Below, piece after piece: positions 6,573 to 14,828 of a DNA stretch of 64,000 nucleotides (its first letter is position 1; every line of letters begins with the position of its first letter). The notes beneath the pieces are model-generated. The model was not told where the DNA came from. It saw nothing but the letters and a program-made list of their open reading frames with translations, and made no database searches. This stretch comes from JBHHUI01 sp965248775. Lineage in GTDB: Bacteria > Chloroflexota > Anaerolineae > Anaerolineales > JBHHUI01. The position numbers and the translations under genes are program-made. Location of the stretch: contig OZ252150.1 in the NCBI GenBank assembly GCA_965248775.1, positions 5,642,001 to 5,706,000 on the forward strand, given 5' to 3'.

Positions 6573-7835
6573 ATGAGTATTCCGAAAGTCAATAAAGTTG
6601 TCCTCGCCTACAGTGGCGGATTGGATACTTCTGTGATCGTCCCGTGGTTGCGAAATAATTACGACTGTGAAGTGATCTGCTTCTGCGCCGACATCGGGCA
6701 GGGTGAAGAGCTTTCGGGGCTGCCTGACAAAGCTAGGGCAAGCGGGGCTTCCAAATGTATCGTCGAGGACTTGCGTGATGAATTTGCGCGCGATTTTCTT
6801 TTCCCCCTGCTGCAGTCGGGTGCAATTTATGAACGTCAGTATCTGCTCGGGACGTCTGTCGCGCGGCCGCTGATCGCCAAATGGCAGGTAGCCGTTGCCG
6901 AAGCCGAGGGTGCAGATGCGGTTGCACATGGTTGTACCGGCAAGGGCAATGACCAGGTACGTTTTGAGTTGACATTCAAAGCGCTCAATCCCACTTTAAA
7001 AGTGATCGCCCCCTGGCGCGAGTGGACGATTCGCTCTCGGCAGGATGCCCTCGACTACGCCACCGAATTCAATGTGCCGGTCGCGGCAACCGAAAAATCG
7101 ATCTATAGCCGTGACCGCAATCTTTGGCATCTTTCGCATGAGGGCGGCATCCTCGAGGACCCGACTACAGAGCCGGAGGAGTCCATGTATCAGTGGACAG
7201 TCTCACCGCAGAACGCCCCGGATGAGCCGGAGACGGTCGAGATCGAATTCGAGCAGGGTCGCCCAACGGCGTTGGACGGCGAGCAGCTGGCGCCCGCCGC
7301 ATTGATTGAGAAGCTCAATACGCTCGGAGCGAAACATGGCGTTGGCCGCATCGACCTCGTGGAAAATCGCTTAGTGGGAATGAAATCCCGTGGAGTATAC
7401 GAGACGCCCGGTGGCACGATCCTGTACGCTGCCCACCGGGAACTCGAATCGCTCTGTCTGGATCGCGATACCATGCATGCAAAAGAACAGATTGCGCTCC
7501 GCTATGCCGAGTTGGTGTACTTTGGTAAGTGGTATCACACCGCGCGCGAGGCGCTGCAGGAGTTCATCACCCAGACGCAGCAAACTATCAGCGGGTGTGT
7601 ACGGCTCAAACTCTATAAAGGCAACGTGCTCGTCGTTGGCCGCTATAGCCCACACAGCCTCTATCGCGAAGACTTCGCGACCTTTGGAGAGGAAGATGTT
7701 TACAACCAGCAGGACGCACTCGGATTTATCACGCTCTTTGGATTACAAATGAAAGTGAAGGCGATGATGGAACTGAGTGACGGTGGGAAGACGCGCTACG
7801 CCGCGCCGGATTATTCGAAGTTTAAAAGAGACTAA
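6573..7835 (+). CDS. argG: Argininosuccinate synthase
   Basis: The 420-residue ATP-dependent ligase joins citrulline and aspartate. The N-terminal P-loop-like motif VLAYSGGLDTSVIVPWL binds ATP. AHGCTGKGNDQVRFE near residue 115 is the aspartate/citrulline-binding signature. TEKSIYSRDRNLWHLSHEGG near residue 172 is also characteristic. Length is normal. GGGGAG lies upstream of the ATG, 5 bp after the argA stop. Citrulline would have to come from an ornithine carbamoyltransferase encoded outside this window. Confidence 0.97.
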   Translation: MSIPKVNKVVLAYSGGLDTSVIVPWLRNNYDCEVICFCADIGQGEELSGLPDKARASGASKCIVEDLRDEFARDFLFPLLQSGAIYERQYLLGTSVARPLIAKWQVAVAEAEGADAVAHGCTGKGNDQVRFELTFKALNPTLKVIAPWREWTIRSRQDALDYATEFNVPVAATEKSIYSRDRNLWHLSHEGGILEDPTTEPEESMYQWTVSPQNAPDEPETVEIEFEQGRPTALDGEQLAPAALIEKLNTLGAKHGVGRIDLVENRLVGMKSRGVYETPGGTILYAAHRELESLCLDRDTMHAKEQIALRYAELVYFGKWYHTAREALQEFITQTQQTISGCVRLKLYKGNVLVVGRYSPHSLYREDFATFGEEDVYNQQDALGFITLFGLQMKVKAMMELSDGGKTRYAAPDYSKFKRD

Positions 7836-7902
7836 CGACGGGAGACTGGTGCTTGGAGAGTTTGATTCATATCGCCAATTACCAATCTCTCCTTTTTGTC
7901 CC

Positions 7903-9120
7903 ATGAAAATCATCGAGAAAGGTTCGTCCACCTCTCCTGCCGGCTTCTCCGCCGCTGGTATTGCTTGTGGGCTTAAAGATTCCGGCGCGCTCGATTTGGC
8001 TTTGCTGGTATCTGATCGAGATTGCACAGCCTCCGGCGTCTTCACGCGCAATGAGATTGTTGCTGCTCCTGTTGTCGTGGACCGTGAGACGCTCGCCAAG
8101 AACCGCGAGCGCTTACGTGTAATAGTCGCGAATTCTGGGAGCGCCAATGCCGTTACGGGAGCGCAGGGTCTGGCGGATGCCCGGCGCATGCAAGCGCTTG
8201 CTGCTAAGTCAATTGGATGCACATCCGAGCAGGCGCTTGTGCTCTCGACTGGTGTAATCGGTGTTCCCTTGCAGATGGAAAAAATCGCGTCCGGGATCGC
8301 CGCAGCGGCTAACGCCCGCACTGGGGACGGCGGCCAACAAGCAGCAACCGCAATCATGACCACAGATACGTACGCGAAACATATTGCCATCTCGGTCGCG
8401 TTGCCGCAGGGGGAAGTGATAATCGGCGGGATGGTGAAGGGCTCTGGAATGATACATCCCAGTATGGCGACACTGTTGGCGGTCATTACAACTGATGCCG
8501 CCGTTACCCCAGAAAATTTGCAGAAGTTGTTGCAAGATGCTGCAGAGCGCAGCTTCAACCGTATCTCTGTTGATGGGGATACGAGTACGAACGATACATT
8601 ATTGTTGCTTGCGAATGGAGCCAGTGGCATCGAAATCGATGCAGTTTCACAACTGGAATTTGAGACTGCTCTCAACTTTGTCAGCGTCGAATTGGCGAAA
8701 ATGGTCGTGCGGGATGCGGAAGGCGCCAGTAAATTCGTCACGATCCACATTGCCGGTGTCGCGAGCGAGGCTGATGCGCGCGCGATTGGAAACACCATTG
8801 CAACTTCGCCGCTCGTAAAAACAGCCTTCGCAGGCAGCGATCCGAATTGGGGGCGCATTCTTGCCGCTGCCGGGCGGGCCGGTGTTGCCCTCAATCCTGA
8901 GAAGATCGGCCTGTGGATTGCTGCGCCGGACGGCAAACCACTGCAACTTGTATCAATGGGCGCACCCACCGACTTTGCCGAGGCAGATGCCGCCGCGATC
9001 TTCGCGCGAGACGAATTTAATATTCAACTCGATTTCGGCTTTGGCATAGCGGGTACCACAATCTGGACTTGTGACCTTACCCATGATTACATAACCATCA
9101 ATGCGGATTATCGGACTTAG
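7903..9120 (+). CDS. argJ: Glutamate N-acetyltransferase (ornithine acetyltransferase)
   Basis: The 405-residue protein transfers the acetyl group from N-acetylornithine to glutamate, recycling the acetyl group. The family processes itself at an internal Thr; here GSGMIHPSMATLLAVITTDA shows the conserved K-G-S-G-M-I-x-P-x-M-A-T site with Thr as nucleophile. NPNWGRI-like SDPNWGRILAAAGRAG near residue 275 and the C-terminal TTIWTCDLTHDYITINADYRT are also typical. The ATG at 7903 matches the family N-terminus; a longer frame back to 7777 overlaps argG and is rejected. The 67-bp gap after argG has no clear ribosome site. Confidence 0.96.
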   Translation: MKIIEKGSSTSPAGFSAAGIACGLKDSGALDLALLVSDRDCTASGVFTRNEIVAAPVVVDRETLAKNRERLRVIVANSGSANAVTGAQGLADARRMQALAAKSIGCTSEQALVLSTGVIGVPLQMEKIASGIAAAANARTGDGGQQAATAIMTTDTYAKHIAISVALPQGEVIIGGMVKGSGMIHPSMATLLAVITTDAAVTPENLQKLLQDAAERSFNRISVDGDTSTNDTLLLLANGASGIEIDAVSQLEFETALNFVSVELAKMVVRDAEGASKFVTIHIAGVASEADARAIGNTIATSPLVKTAFAGSDPNWGRILAAAGRAGVALNPEKIGLWIAAPDGKPLQLVSMGAPTDFAEADAAAIFARDEFNIQLDFGFGIAGTTIWTCDLTHDYITINADYRT

Positions 9121-9170
9121 TTCGTGAAGCGTGGTGCGTCAAGCGTCGAGCGATATTCGACGTTCGACAT

Positions 9171-10574
9171 TTGACTATTTTGAACTTGAAACCTTCACCT
9201 TCGACACTCTGGGGCGGTCGCTTCGCGAAACAGCCCGACTCACTCGTGCGGCGCTTCAACGACAGCTTGCCTTTCGATGTACGTCTTTTCGACGAGGACA
9301 TCAGCGGCAGCGTCGCCTGGGCGCATGGTCTGGGCGCTGCGGGTGTAATCACTGCCACCGAAACAGAAAAGATTGTCACGGGCCTGGAGCAAGTGCATGC
9401 GGAGTTCGCAGATGGGAAATTTGAGTTTCATGCGGACGACGAAGATATTCACACCGCAGTGGAACGTCGCTTGACCGAGATCGTCGGACCGGTGGGAGGC
9501 AAGCTCCATACCGGGCGCAGCCGTAATGATCAGGTTGCAACGGATTTCAGGCTCTGGACAATGCTTGCTTGTGAGACTCTCGCGAAACATCTTGCCGAAC
9601 TGCAACACGCCCTCATTGAGAGTGCCGCAGCGCAATTGGAAACTCCTCTGCCAGGCTACACACATATGCAACACGCGCAGCCGGTTACCTGGGGCCACTG
9701 GGTACTCTCGCATTTCTGGCCGCTCGTTCGCGATGGAGAGCGCATCGCACAGGCTCGGACAACAGCTGCGGTGTTGCCGCTAGGCTCGGCGGCGCTCGCC
9801 GGCACGGCATTCCCCATTTATAGGGAAGCATTAGCAGCCGAGCTTGGTTTTGATCGGGTGTCGGAGAACAGCCTTGATGCCGTGTCGGATCGCGACTTTG
9901 TGGCCGAATTTTTATTCAACGCTGCCTTGCTGGGAGTTCATCTGAGTCGTCTCTCAGAGCAGTTAATCCTCTTCAGCAGTACGGAGTTCGGCTTCGTGCG
10001 CTTAGATGACGCTTACAGCACCGGCAGCAGCCTGATGCCGCAAAAGAAAAACCCCGACACCTTGGAACTGACACGCGGCAAGTCTGGTCGTTTGATTGGT
10101 CACCTGACGGGAATGCTCGCGACTCTAAAAGGATTGCCATCTTCTTACGACAAAGATCTACAGGAAGACAAAGAACCGGTCTTCGATGCTTTTGATACCC
10201 TCTCAGTGGCATTACCAGTGATGGCGAGCCTCCTCCGCACCCTGACAGTGCAGACCGAAAAAATGGCAGCGCAACTCGAACCTGCCATGCTCGCCACTGA
10301 CCTTGCAGATTATCTCGTCCGTAAGGGGATGCCCTTCCGCGAAGCACACCAACTCGTCGGGGAAGTTGTACGGTTTGCCGAATCGCGTGCACTTCAAATC
10401 TCCGAATTGTCACTCGACGAATTGCAATCCATCAGTGCACAGTTCGATGCCGATGTCAGTGCCGTCTTCGATTTTGAGTCGTCGTTGGCGAGCCGAGGGC
10501 AGCGCGGCGGAACTTCACCTCAGGCCTTGCGCGATCAGCTTGCTGCGGCGCGGGAAGCTATCGTCAACAACTAA
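9171..10574 (+). CDS. argH: Argininosuccinate lyase
   Basis: This is the last step, splitting argininosuccinate into arginine and fumarate. The protein has the fumarase/aspartase-fold signature GSSLMPQKKNPDTLELTRGK (catalytic Ser region) and the N-terminal LWGGRFAKQPDSLVRRFNDS and KLHTGRSRNDQVATDFRLW segments. No ATG lies before the conserved TLWGGRF; TTG codons at 9171, 9180 and 9186 are the candidates, so the first few residues are uncertain. At about 467 residues the length is normal. It follows argJ by 50 bp and closes the cluster. Confidence 0.95.
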   Translation: MTILNLKPSPSTLWGGRFAKQPDSLVRRFNDSLPFDVRLFDEDISGSVAWAHGLGAAGVITATETEKIVTGLEQVHAEFADGKFEFHADDEDIHTAVERRLTEIVGPVGGKLHTGRSRNDQVATDFRLWTMLACETLAKHLAELQHALIESAAAQLETPLPGYTHMQHAQPVTWGHWVLSHFWPLVRDGERIAQARTTAAVLPLGSAALAGTAFPIYREALAAELGFDRVSENSLDAVSDRDFVAEFLFNAALLGVHLSRLSEQLILFSSTEFGFVRLDDAYSTGSSLMPQKKNPDTLELTRGKSGRLIGHLTGMLATLKGLPSSYDKDLQEDKEPVFDAFDTLSVALPVMASLLRTLTVQTEKMAAQLEPAMLATDLADYLVRKGMPFREAHQLVGEVVRFAESRALQISELSLDELQSISAQFDADVSAVFDFESSLASRGQRGGTSPQALRDQLAAAREAIVNN

Positions 10575-10579
10575 TCTCA

Positions 10580-10608
10580 TTGTCACGGGTTCAATGCTTG
10601 TGTAGAAT
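10580..10608 (+). promoter_or_regulatory. Promoter for the radical SAM genes
   Basis: TTGTCA (10580-10585) and TAGAAT (10603-10608) are 17 bp apart. They lie between the argH stop and the ATG at 10630, suggesting that the radical SAM pair has its own transcript start near 10615 rather than depending only on the arg operon. Confidence 0.6.
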
Positions 10609-10629
10609 GATTTCCGTGAGAGCACATTC

Positions 10630-11682
10630 ATGAACCCCCGCATGCTCATCAATCTGACAGGTGATCGTATCGCGACTTTGCCGTTGGCGATTGTATATGT
10701 CACCGACCGCTGTAACTCGCGCTGCGTGACGTGTGACTACTGGCAGTTCGGGCGCACGAATATGCCTGTAGCGCGGGCGCGCTCTCTGGCTGCTGAGTTG
10801 GTTGGGATGGGGACTTCGGCTGTGTTGCTCTCGGGCGGCGAGCCGCTGCTACATCCCGAATGGGAGAGCATCGCTGCAATTTTCCGCTCAGTTGGCATGA
10901 AGGTCTGGCTGCTCACCGCCGGGCTGGCACTGGCGCGCGAGGCCGAACAGATGGCTGCTGTTGTCGATCAGGTGACGATCAGTCTGGATGGGGCTACGGC
11001 GGAAACATACGAGTCGATACGGGGTGTTGCCGCCTTCGACAAAGTTATTGCTGGCGCGCGCTCATTGACAGAGTTGGGCGTGCCCACTTCGTTCCGTACG
11101 ACTGTACAGCGCGGAAACTATCGCGAACTGCCAGCAATTGTTCGGCTGGCACACAAAATCGGTGTGGATCAGATTTCGTTCCTCGCAGTCGATGTCAGCA
11201 CGCACATCGCCTTTGCACGCGCCGAAGACTATAACCGAACGATGGCACTCACTGCCGAAGACCTGCCGGACTTCGCCGCCGTGTTGGATGAACTCGAGAG
11301 CGAGTTCGAGCCGGACTTCGCCTCCGGCTTCATCGCCGAATCGCCAGCCAAATTGCGGAACCTGCACGCCTACTTTGCCGCTTTGCTTCACGCGACAGAG
11401 GGTTCAGAAACCGAGGGGGTCTCAAATTACATCTCTCCGGTTTGCAACGCCCCACGCTTTTCCGCGGTTATCGGAGCGGATGGGAATCTGCAACCGTGTT
11501 ATTTCATCTCTGGGCCCAAGTCACAGAACGGTGCTCCCCTCAGGGAACGCCTGAACACGGCAGAGTTTGTCGACCTACGCCGCACAATCCGTACTGGCCG
11601 CCGGCATGAATGCACTCGTTGTGTGTGTTCAATGCATAAGTCGGCGCGCGAACTGGTTTTGGGCAATCCGTTTCCTGATTAA
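10630..11682 (+). CDS. Radical SAM protein with SPASM-like C-terminus
   Basis: The 350-residue protein has the radical SAM cluster motif CNSRCVTC (three Cys, near residue 28) and LLSGGEPLLHPEW for SAM binding. A C-terminal Cys set follows: the cysteines in PVCNAPRF and LQPCYFI, and then ECTRCVC. This suggests an auxiliary Fe-S cluster of the SPASM/twitch type. Such enzymes modify peptides, lipids or cofactors; no substrate can be assigned. It sits 10 bp upstream of a second radical SAM gene, so the two probably act in one pathway. Its position after the arg operon looks coincidental, as it has its own promoter. Confidence 0.85.
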   Translation: MNPRMLINLTGDRIATLPLAIVYVTDRCNSRCVTCDYWQFGRTNMPVARARSLAAELVGMGTSAVLLSGGEPLLHPEWESIAAIFRSVGMKVWLLTAGLALAREAEQMAAVVDQVTISLDGATAETYESIRGVAAFDKVIAGARSLTELGVPTSFRTTVQRGNYRELPAIVRLAHKIGVDQISFLAVDVSTHIAFARAEDYNRTMALTAEDLPDFAAVLDELESEFEPDFASGFIAESPAKLRNLHAYFAALLHATEGSETEGVSNYISPVCNAPRFSAVIGADGNLQPCYFISGPKSQNGAPLRERLNTAEFVDLRRTIRTGRRHECTRCVCSMHKSARELVLGNPFPD

Positions 11683-11692
11683 GTCGTAAACC

Positions 11693-13234
11693 ATGGCCAA
11701 CCCGCGTTCCACAAACCCTAATTCGAAATCGGTAGACGCGCTCTTTGGTCAGAGCTACTACCTGCGTTTCGACTCCAAACTTTGGGACGCGTTGCAGCCT
11801 TTTCCACCGCTTGGCTCGTTGTATGCTGCCAGCGCCGCACGGCAGGCAGGTTATTCTGTGGCGCTTTTTGATGCCATGCTCGCCGAAAACACACAGGCAT
11901 GGGCGGCTGCCCTTGACAAGTATCGTCCGCGCTTCGCCTTCATATATGAAGACAACTTCAATTATCTAAGCAAGATGTGCCTGCTCAACATGCGGGAAGC
12001 CGCGTTCGAGATGTCACAGATGGCGAAGGAACGTGACTTCGTCGAGGCGGTCATCGTGTGCGGCTCTGATGCCACCGATCAGCTTGAGGCGTATTTTGCT
12101 CATGGAGTGGACTATGCACTGCTGGGCGAGGGTGAAAACACGCTCGTCGAACTGCTCGGCGCACTCACGGAGCAACCACAAAATGGTCTCGATTTGATTC
12201 GGGGCTTGGCCTGGCCGAATGCAGCTGGTGCGATCACACGCACGCTCCCGCGAGCATTTGAGCGCGACGTAGATAAATTCGCCTTCCCGGCGTGGGATTT
12301 GGTGGACATCCCACACTACAAACAAGTTTGGTACGAACGGCACGGCCATTATTCGATGAACCTCGTTACAACACGTGGTTGTCCATACTCCTGCAATTGG
12401 TGTGCGAAGCCGATCTATGGGCAACGTTATAACGCGCGCTCGCCTGAAAATGTGGCTGACGAAGTGAAGTGGCTCCATGACAATTTCCAGCCTGGCAGGC
12501 TCTGGTTTGCCGACGACATTTTAGGCCTTAAGCCACACTGGTTGGAGCGCTTCGCGGAGGAACTCCGACAACGCGGGGTCAAGGTTCCCTTCAAGTGTTT
12601 GCAGCGCGCCGATCTCGTGACTCCGACTACTGCCAAAGCACTGGCCGCCGCCGGATGCAAGATCGTGTGGATGGGGGCGGAGTCTGGCTCGCAACGAATT
12701 CTGGATGCGATGGACAAAGGTCAGACAGTGGATGAGATTTACACCGCCACCCGGCTCCTGCATGAAAATGAAATTCAGGTGGGTTTTTTCATACAATTCG
12801 GGTATTCAGGTGAAACATTTGAAGACATTGACCTGACCCTCAAAATGATTCGCGCGGCCCGGCCGGACGATATCGGTATTTCGGTCTCGTACCCATTGCC
12901 CGGCACCAAGTTCTACGAGCGGGTTTACGATCAGCTTGGCGAGAAACAGAACTGGACGGATAGCAACGATCTGGCTCTTTTATATGAAGGCACCTATGCA
13001 CCCGAATTTTATCGGGTATTGCACCGCCGGGTGCATCACGAGTTTCGATTGCGTAAGGCTTGGGAGCTAGTGCGAGAGAGTGTGTTGCGGCCGGCGCACT
13101 GGCGACCACAACTAGTGCGCAAGGTCGCCAGTATTCCATACCATCGCATCAAGTGGGCACAGACCGAAACCAAATTGCGCAAACTGGCACGGCAACCGAA
13201 AAGTATTCATTCATTGCTAGGCGTGAGTGCTTAG
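11693..13234 (+). CDS. B12-binding-fold radical SAM protein (BchE/HpnP-like)
   Basis: The 513-residue protein has an N-terminal Rossmann-like cobalamin-binding-type domain (PFPPLGSLYAASAARQAGYS near residue 38; VIVCGSDATDQLEAYFAHG; DYALLGEGENTLVELL). The radical SAM motif RGCPYSCNWCAK follows near residue 225, and MGAESGSQRILDAMDKG later. The classic DxHxxG cobalamin ligand motif is not visible, as in several relatives. Family members carry out methylations, cyclisations or oxygen-independent ring chemistry on lipids and tetrapyrroles. The gene is 10 bp after the other radical SAM gene and upstream of a sterol-glucosyltransferase-like gene, which suggests lipid or isoprenoid modification (inference). 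Confidence 0.85.
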   Translation: MANPRSTNPNSKSVDALFGQSYYLRFDSKLWDALQPFPPLGSLYAASAARQAGYSVALFDAMLAENTQAWAAALDKYRPRFAFIYEDNFNYLSKMCLLNMREAAFEMSQMAKERDFVEAVIVCGSDATDQLEAYFAHGVDYALLGEGENTLVELLGALTEQPQNGLDLIRGLAWPNAAGAITRTLPRAFERDVDKFAFPAWDLVDIPHYKQVWYERHGHYSMNLVTTRGCPYSCNWCAKPIYGQRYNARSPENVADEVKWLHDNFQPGRLWFADDILGLKPHWLERFAEELRQRGVKVPFKCLQRADLVTPTTAKALAAAGCKIVWMGAESGSQRILDAMDKGQTVDEIYTATRLLHENEIQVGFFIQFGYSGETFEDIDLTLKMIRAARPDDIGISVSYPLPGTKFYERVYDQLGEKQNWTDSNDLALLYEGTYAPEFYRVLHRRVHHEFRLRKAWELVRESVLRPAHWRPQLVRKVASIPYHRIKWAQTETKLRKLARQPKSIHSLLGVSA

Positions 13235-13294
13235 CCCGATCTTCGCTAGTGCAACTCAGTTGAACTACACGAAACTTAAAAATAAAGGCACAGT

Positions 13295-13317
13295 AGTTTG
13301 GCGCGGAGCGCCAAACT
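13295..13317. repeat. Perfect hairpin in intergenic region
   Basis: AGTTTGGCGC (13295-13304) pairs with 13308-13317 over a GGA loop. No T-run follows, so this is at best a weak or bidirectional terminator for the radical SAM operon; it could be a protein-binding palindrome for the next gene. Confidence 0.5.
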
Positions 13318-13396
13318 GTTACACGCCTATGTTTGGGAACACTCCGACACACCTGCACTCTGTAAATTTATAACAACTATATAGAGTGCCACAACT

Positions 13397-14695
13397 ATGA
13401 AATTCCTCATCTCAACTTTCGGCACAAGAGGCGATGTTCAACCGTATTTGGCGCTGGCAGTCGGTTTGCAAAGCGTGGGGCATCGCGTCACACTCGCGGC
13501 TTCTCACAGCTATACAGAGTGGATTCAAGCGTATGGCGTGAACACGGCCCCGGCGCGCTTCAACATGCAGGAGTTTATGCAAACGCCAGAGGCACTAGCC
13601 ATCATCAGAAGCAAAAACCTGATCCGCCAGATTCGGCTGCTACGGGACATTATGAGTCAGGGCGTCGAAGCGCAAGATGATGTGTGGGCCGCAATCCAGG
13701 ATGCAGATTGTGTCATCCAAAGTCCCACGGGTACCGGGGCTTTGGAAGCGGCCAATAAGCAGGGCATTCCGGCGGTCTTCGCCGTTCCCGTCCCTTTCGC
13801 ACCCACCCGCGCATTTCCATCGTTTTTCCTGAGTGAGCTGCATTTCTCACTGGGCGCGGGCTATAACTACTTCACGTATAAGCTCGGGCACCGCCTGCTC
13901 TGGAGCGCAATGGGCAAGCCGATGACGAAACATTTGCGCAAAAAATTGGGATTGCGACCGTGGCGCTCGTATGATGAATTGATGGTGTATAGCCGAAGTT
14001 TGGGTACACCCTGGCTTTATGGCTTTAGCCCTCACGTCATTTCACGGCCTACCGATTGGGAAAACGATCAGCACATCACAGGCTATTGGTTTTTGGAGTC
14101 GCAGCCGGATTGGGCCCCCTCTACCGAGTTGCTGCATTTTTTGGACACCGGCTCGCCGCCGATATACATGGGCTTTGGAAGTATGACCCATGAAGACCCG
14201 GAACGCCAGACCCAACTCGCGTTGCGCGCGCTGCAACTGAGCGGACAGCGTGGCGTGTTGTCAGGGGGTTGGGGCGGTATCATGGATCTTGCCTCATCTC
14301 CAGACATATTTTTCGTAAACGACGTTCCGCATGCGTGGCTGTTCCCGCGCATGGCGGCGGTCGTTCATCATGGCGGTGCCGGCACTACAGGCGCGGGCCT
14401 GCGTGCGGGTATACCGAACATAATCACACCACTTGCGAAAAACGACCAGGTGGTGTGGGCTGAGCGCGTGATAAAGCTAGGTGTAGGCCCGCGCGTCCCC
14501 GGCATCAAACAACTCACTGCTGAGAAATTAGCTGAAGCGATTCAAATTGCTGTGACGGATTCTATGATTCGCGCCCATGCCACCGAATTGGGAGAAAAAA
14601 TCCGCGCCGAAGATGGTTTGGCACGGGCAATAGAAATAATTGAGCGCCATGTTGCGGGGATCAGTCAAAGCGTGCGTGAGAGTCCCACCGATTGA
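13397..14695 (+). CDS. GT1/GT28-type UDP-glycosyltransferase (sterol 3-beta-glucosyltransferase-like)
   Basis: This 432-residue protein opens with STFGTRGDVQPYLALAVGL, the G-(T/S)-x-G-D-V-x-P motif of GT-B enzymes related to sterol and vancomycin-type glucosyltransferases. The C-terminal domain has IYMGFGSMTHEDPER and then VVHHGGAGTTGAGLRAGIP, the His-Gly-Gly-x-G-T donor-binding signature. These enzymes add hexose to lipophilic acceptors such as sterols, hopanoids, carotenoids or aglycones. With the radical SAM pair upstream it may finish a modified lipid; the acceptor is not known. Confidence 0.88.
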   Translation: MKFLISTFGTRGDVQPYLALAVGLQSVGHRVTLAASHSYTEWIQAYGVNTAPARFNMQEFMQTPEALAIIRSKNLIRQIRLLRDIMSQGVEAQDDVWAAIQDADCVIQSPTGTGALEAANKQGIPAVFAVPVPFAPTRAFPSFFLSELHFSLGAGYNYFTYKLGHRLLWSAMGKPMTKHLRKKLGLRPWRSYDELMVYSRSLGTPWLYGFSPHVISRPTDWENDQHITGYWFLESQPDWAPSTELLHFLDTGSPPIYMGFGSMTHEDPERQTQLALRALQLSGQRGVLSGGWGGIMDLASSPDIFFVNDVPHAWLFPRMAAVVHHGGAGTTGAGLRAGIPNIITPLAKNDQVVWAERVIKLGVGPRVPGIKQLTAEKLAEAIQIAVTDSMIRAHATELGEKIRAEDGLARAIEIIERHVAGISQSVRESPTD

Positions 14696-14828
14696 ATCGG
14701 CAGTTGAAATAGGATTTAGCAGGTTGGCGTGCGCGAATAACTAGCTGATCCGTTCTGACCTATGGATTTGCGAACATAGTGCATCAGAATAAGCGCCGAA
14801 ATTCAGTGTCTGAAACGAATTATTTAAC

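Noticed and set aside
7743..8969. Long minus-strand frame (408 codons) opposite argJ
   Set aside because: It is the shadow of the argJ coding frame; the plus strand encodes a full, conserved ArgJ, while this frame has no family likeness.
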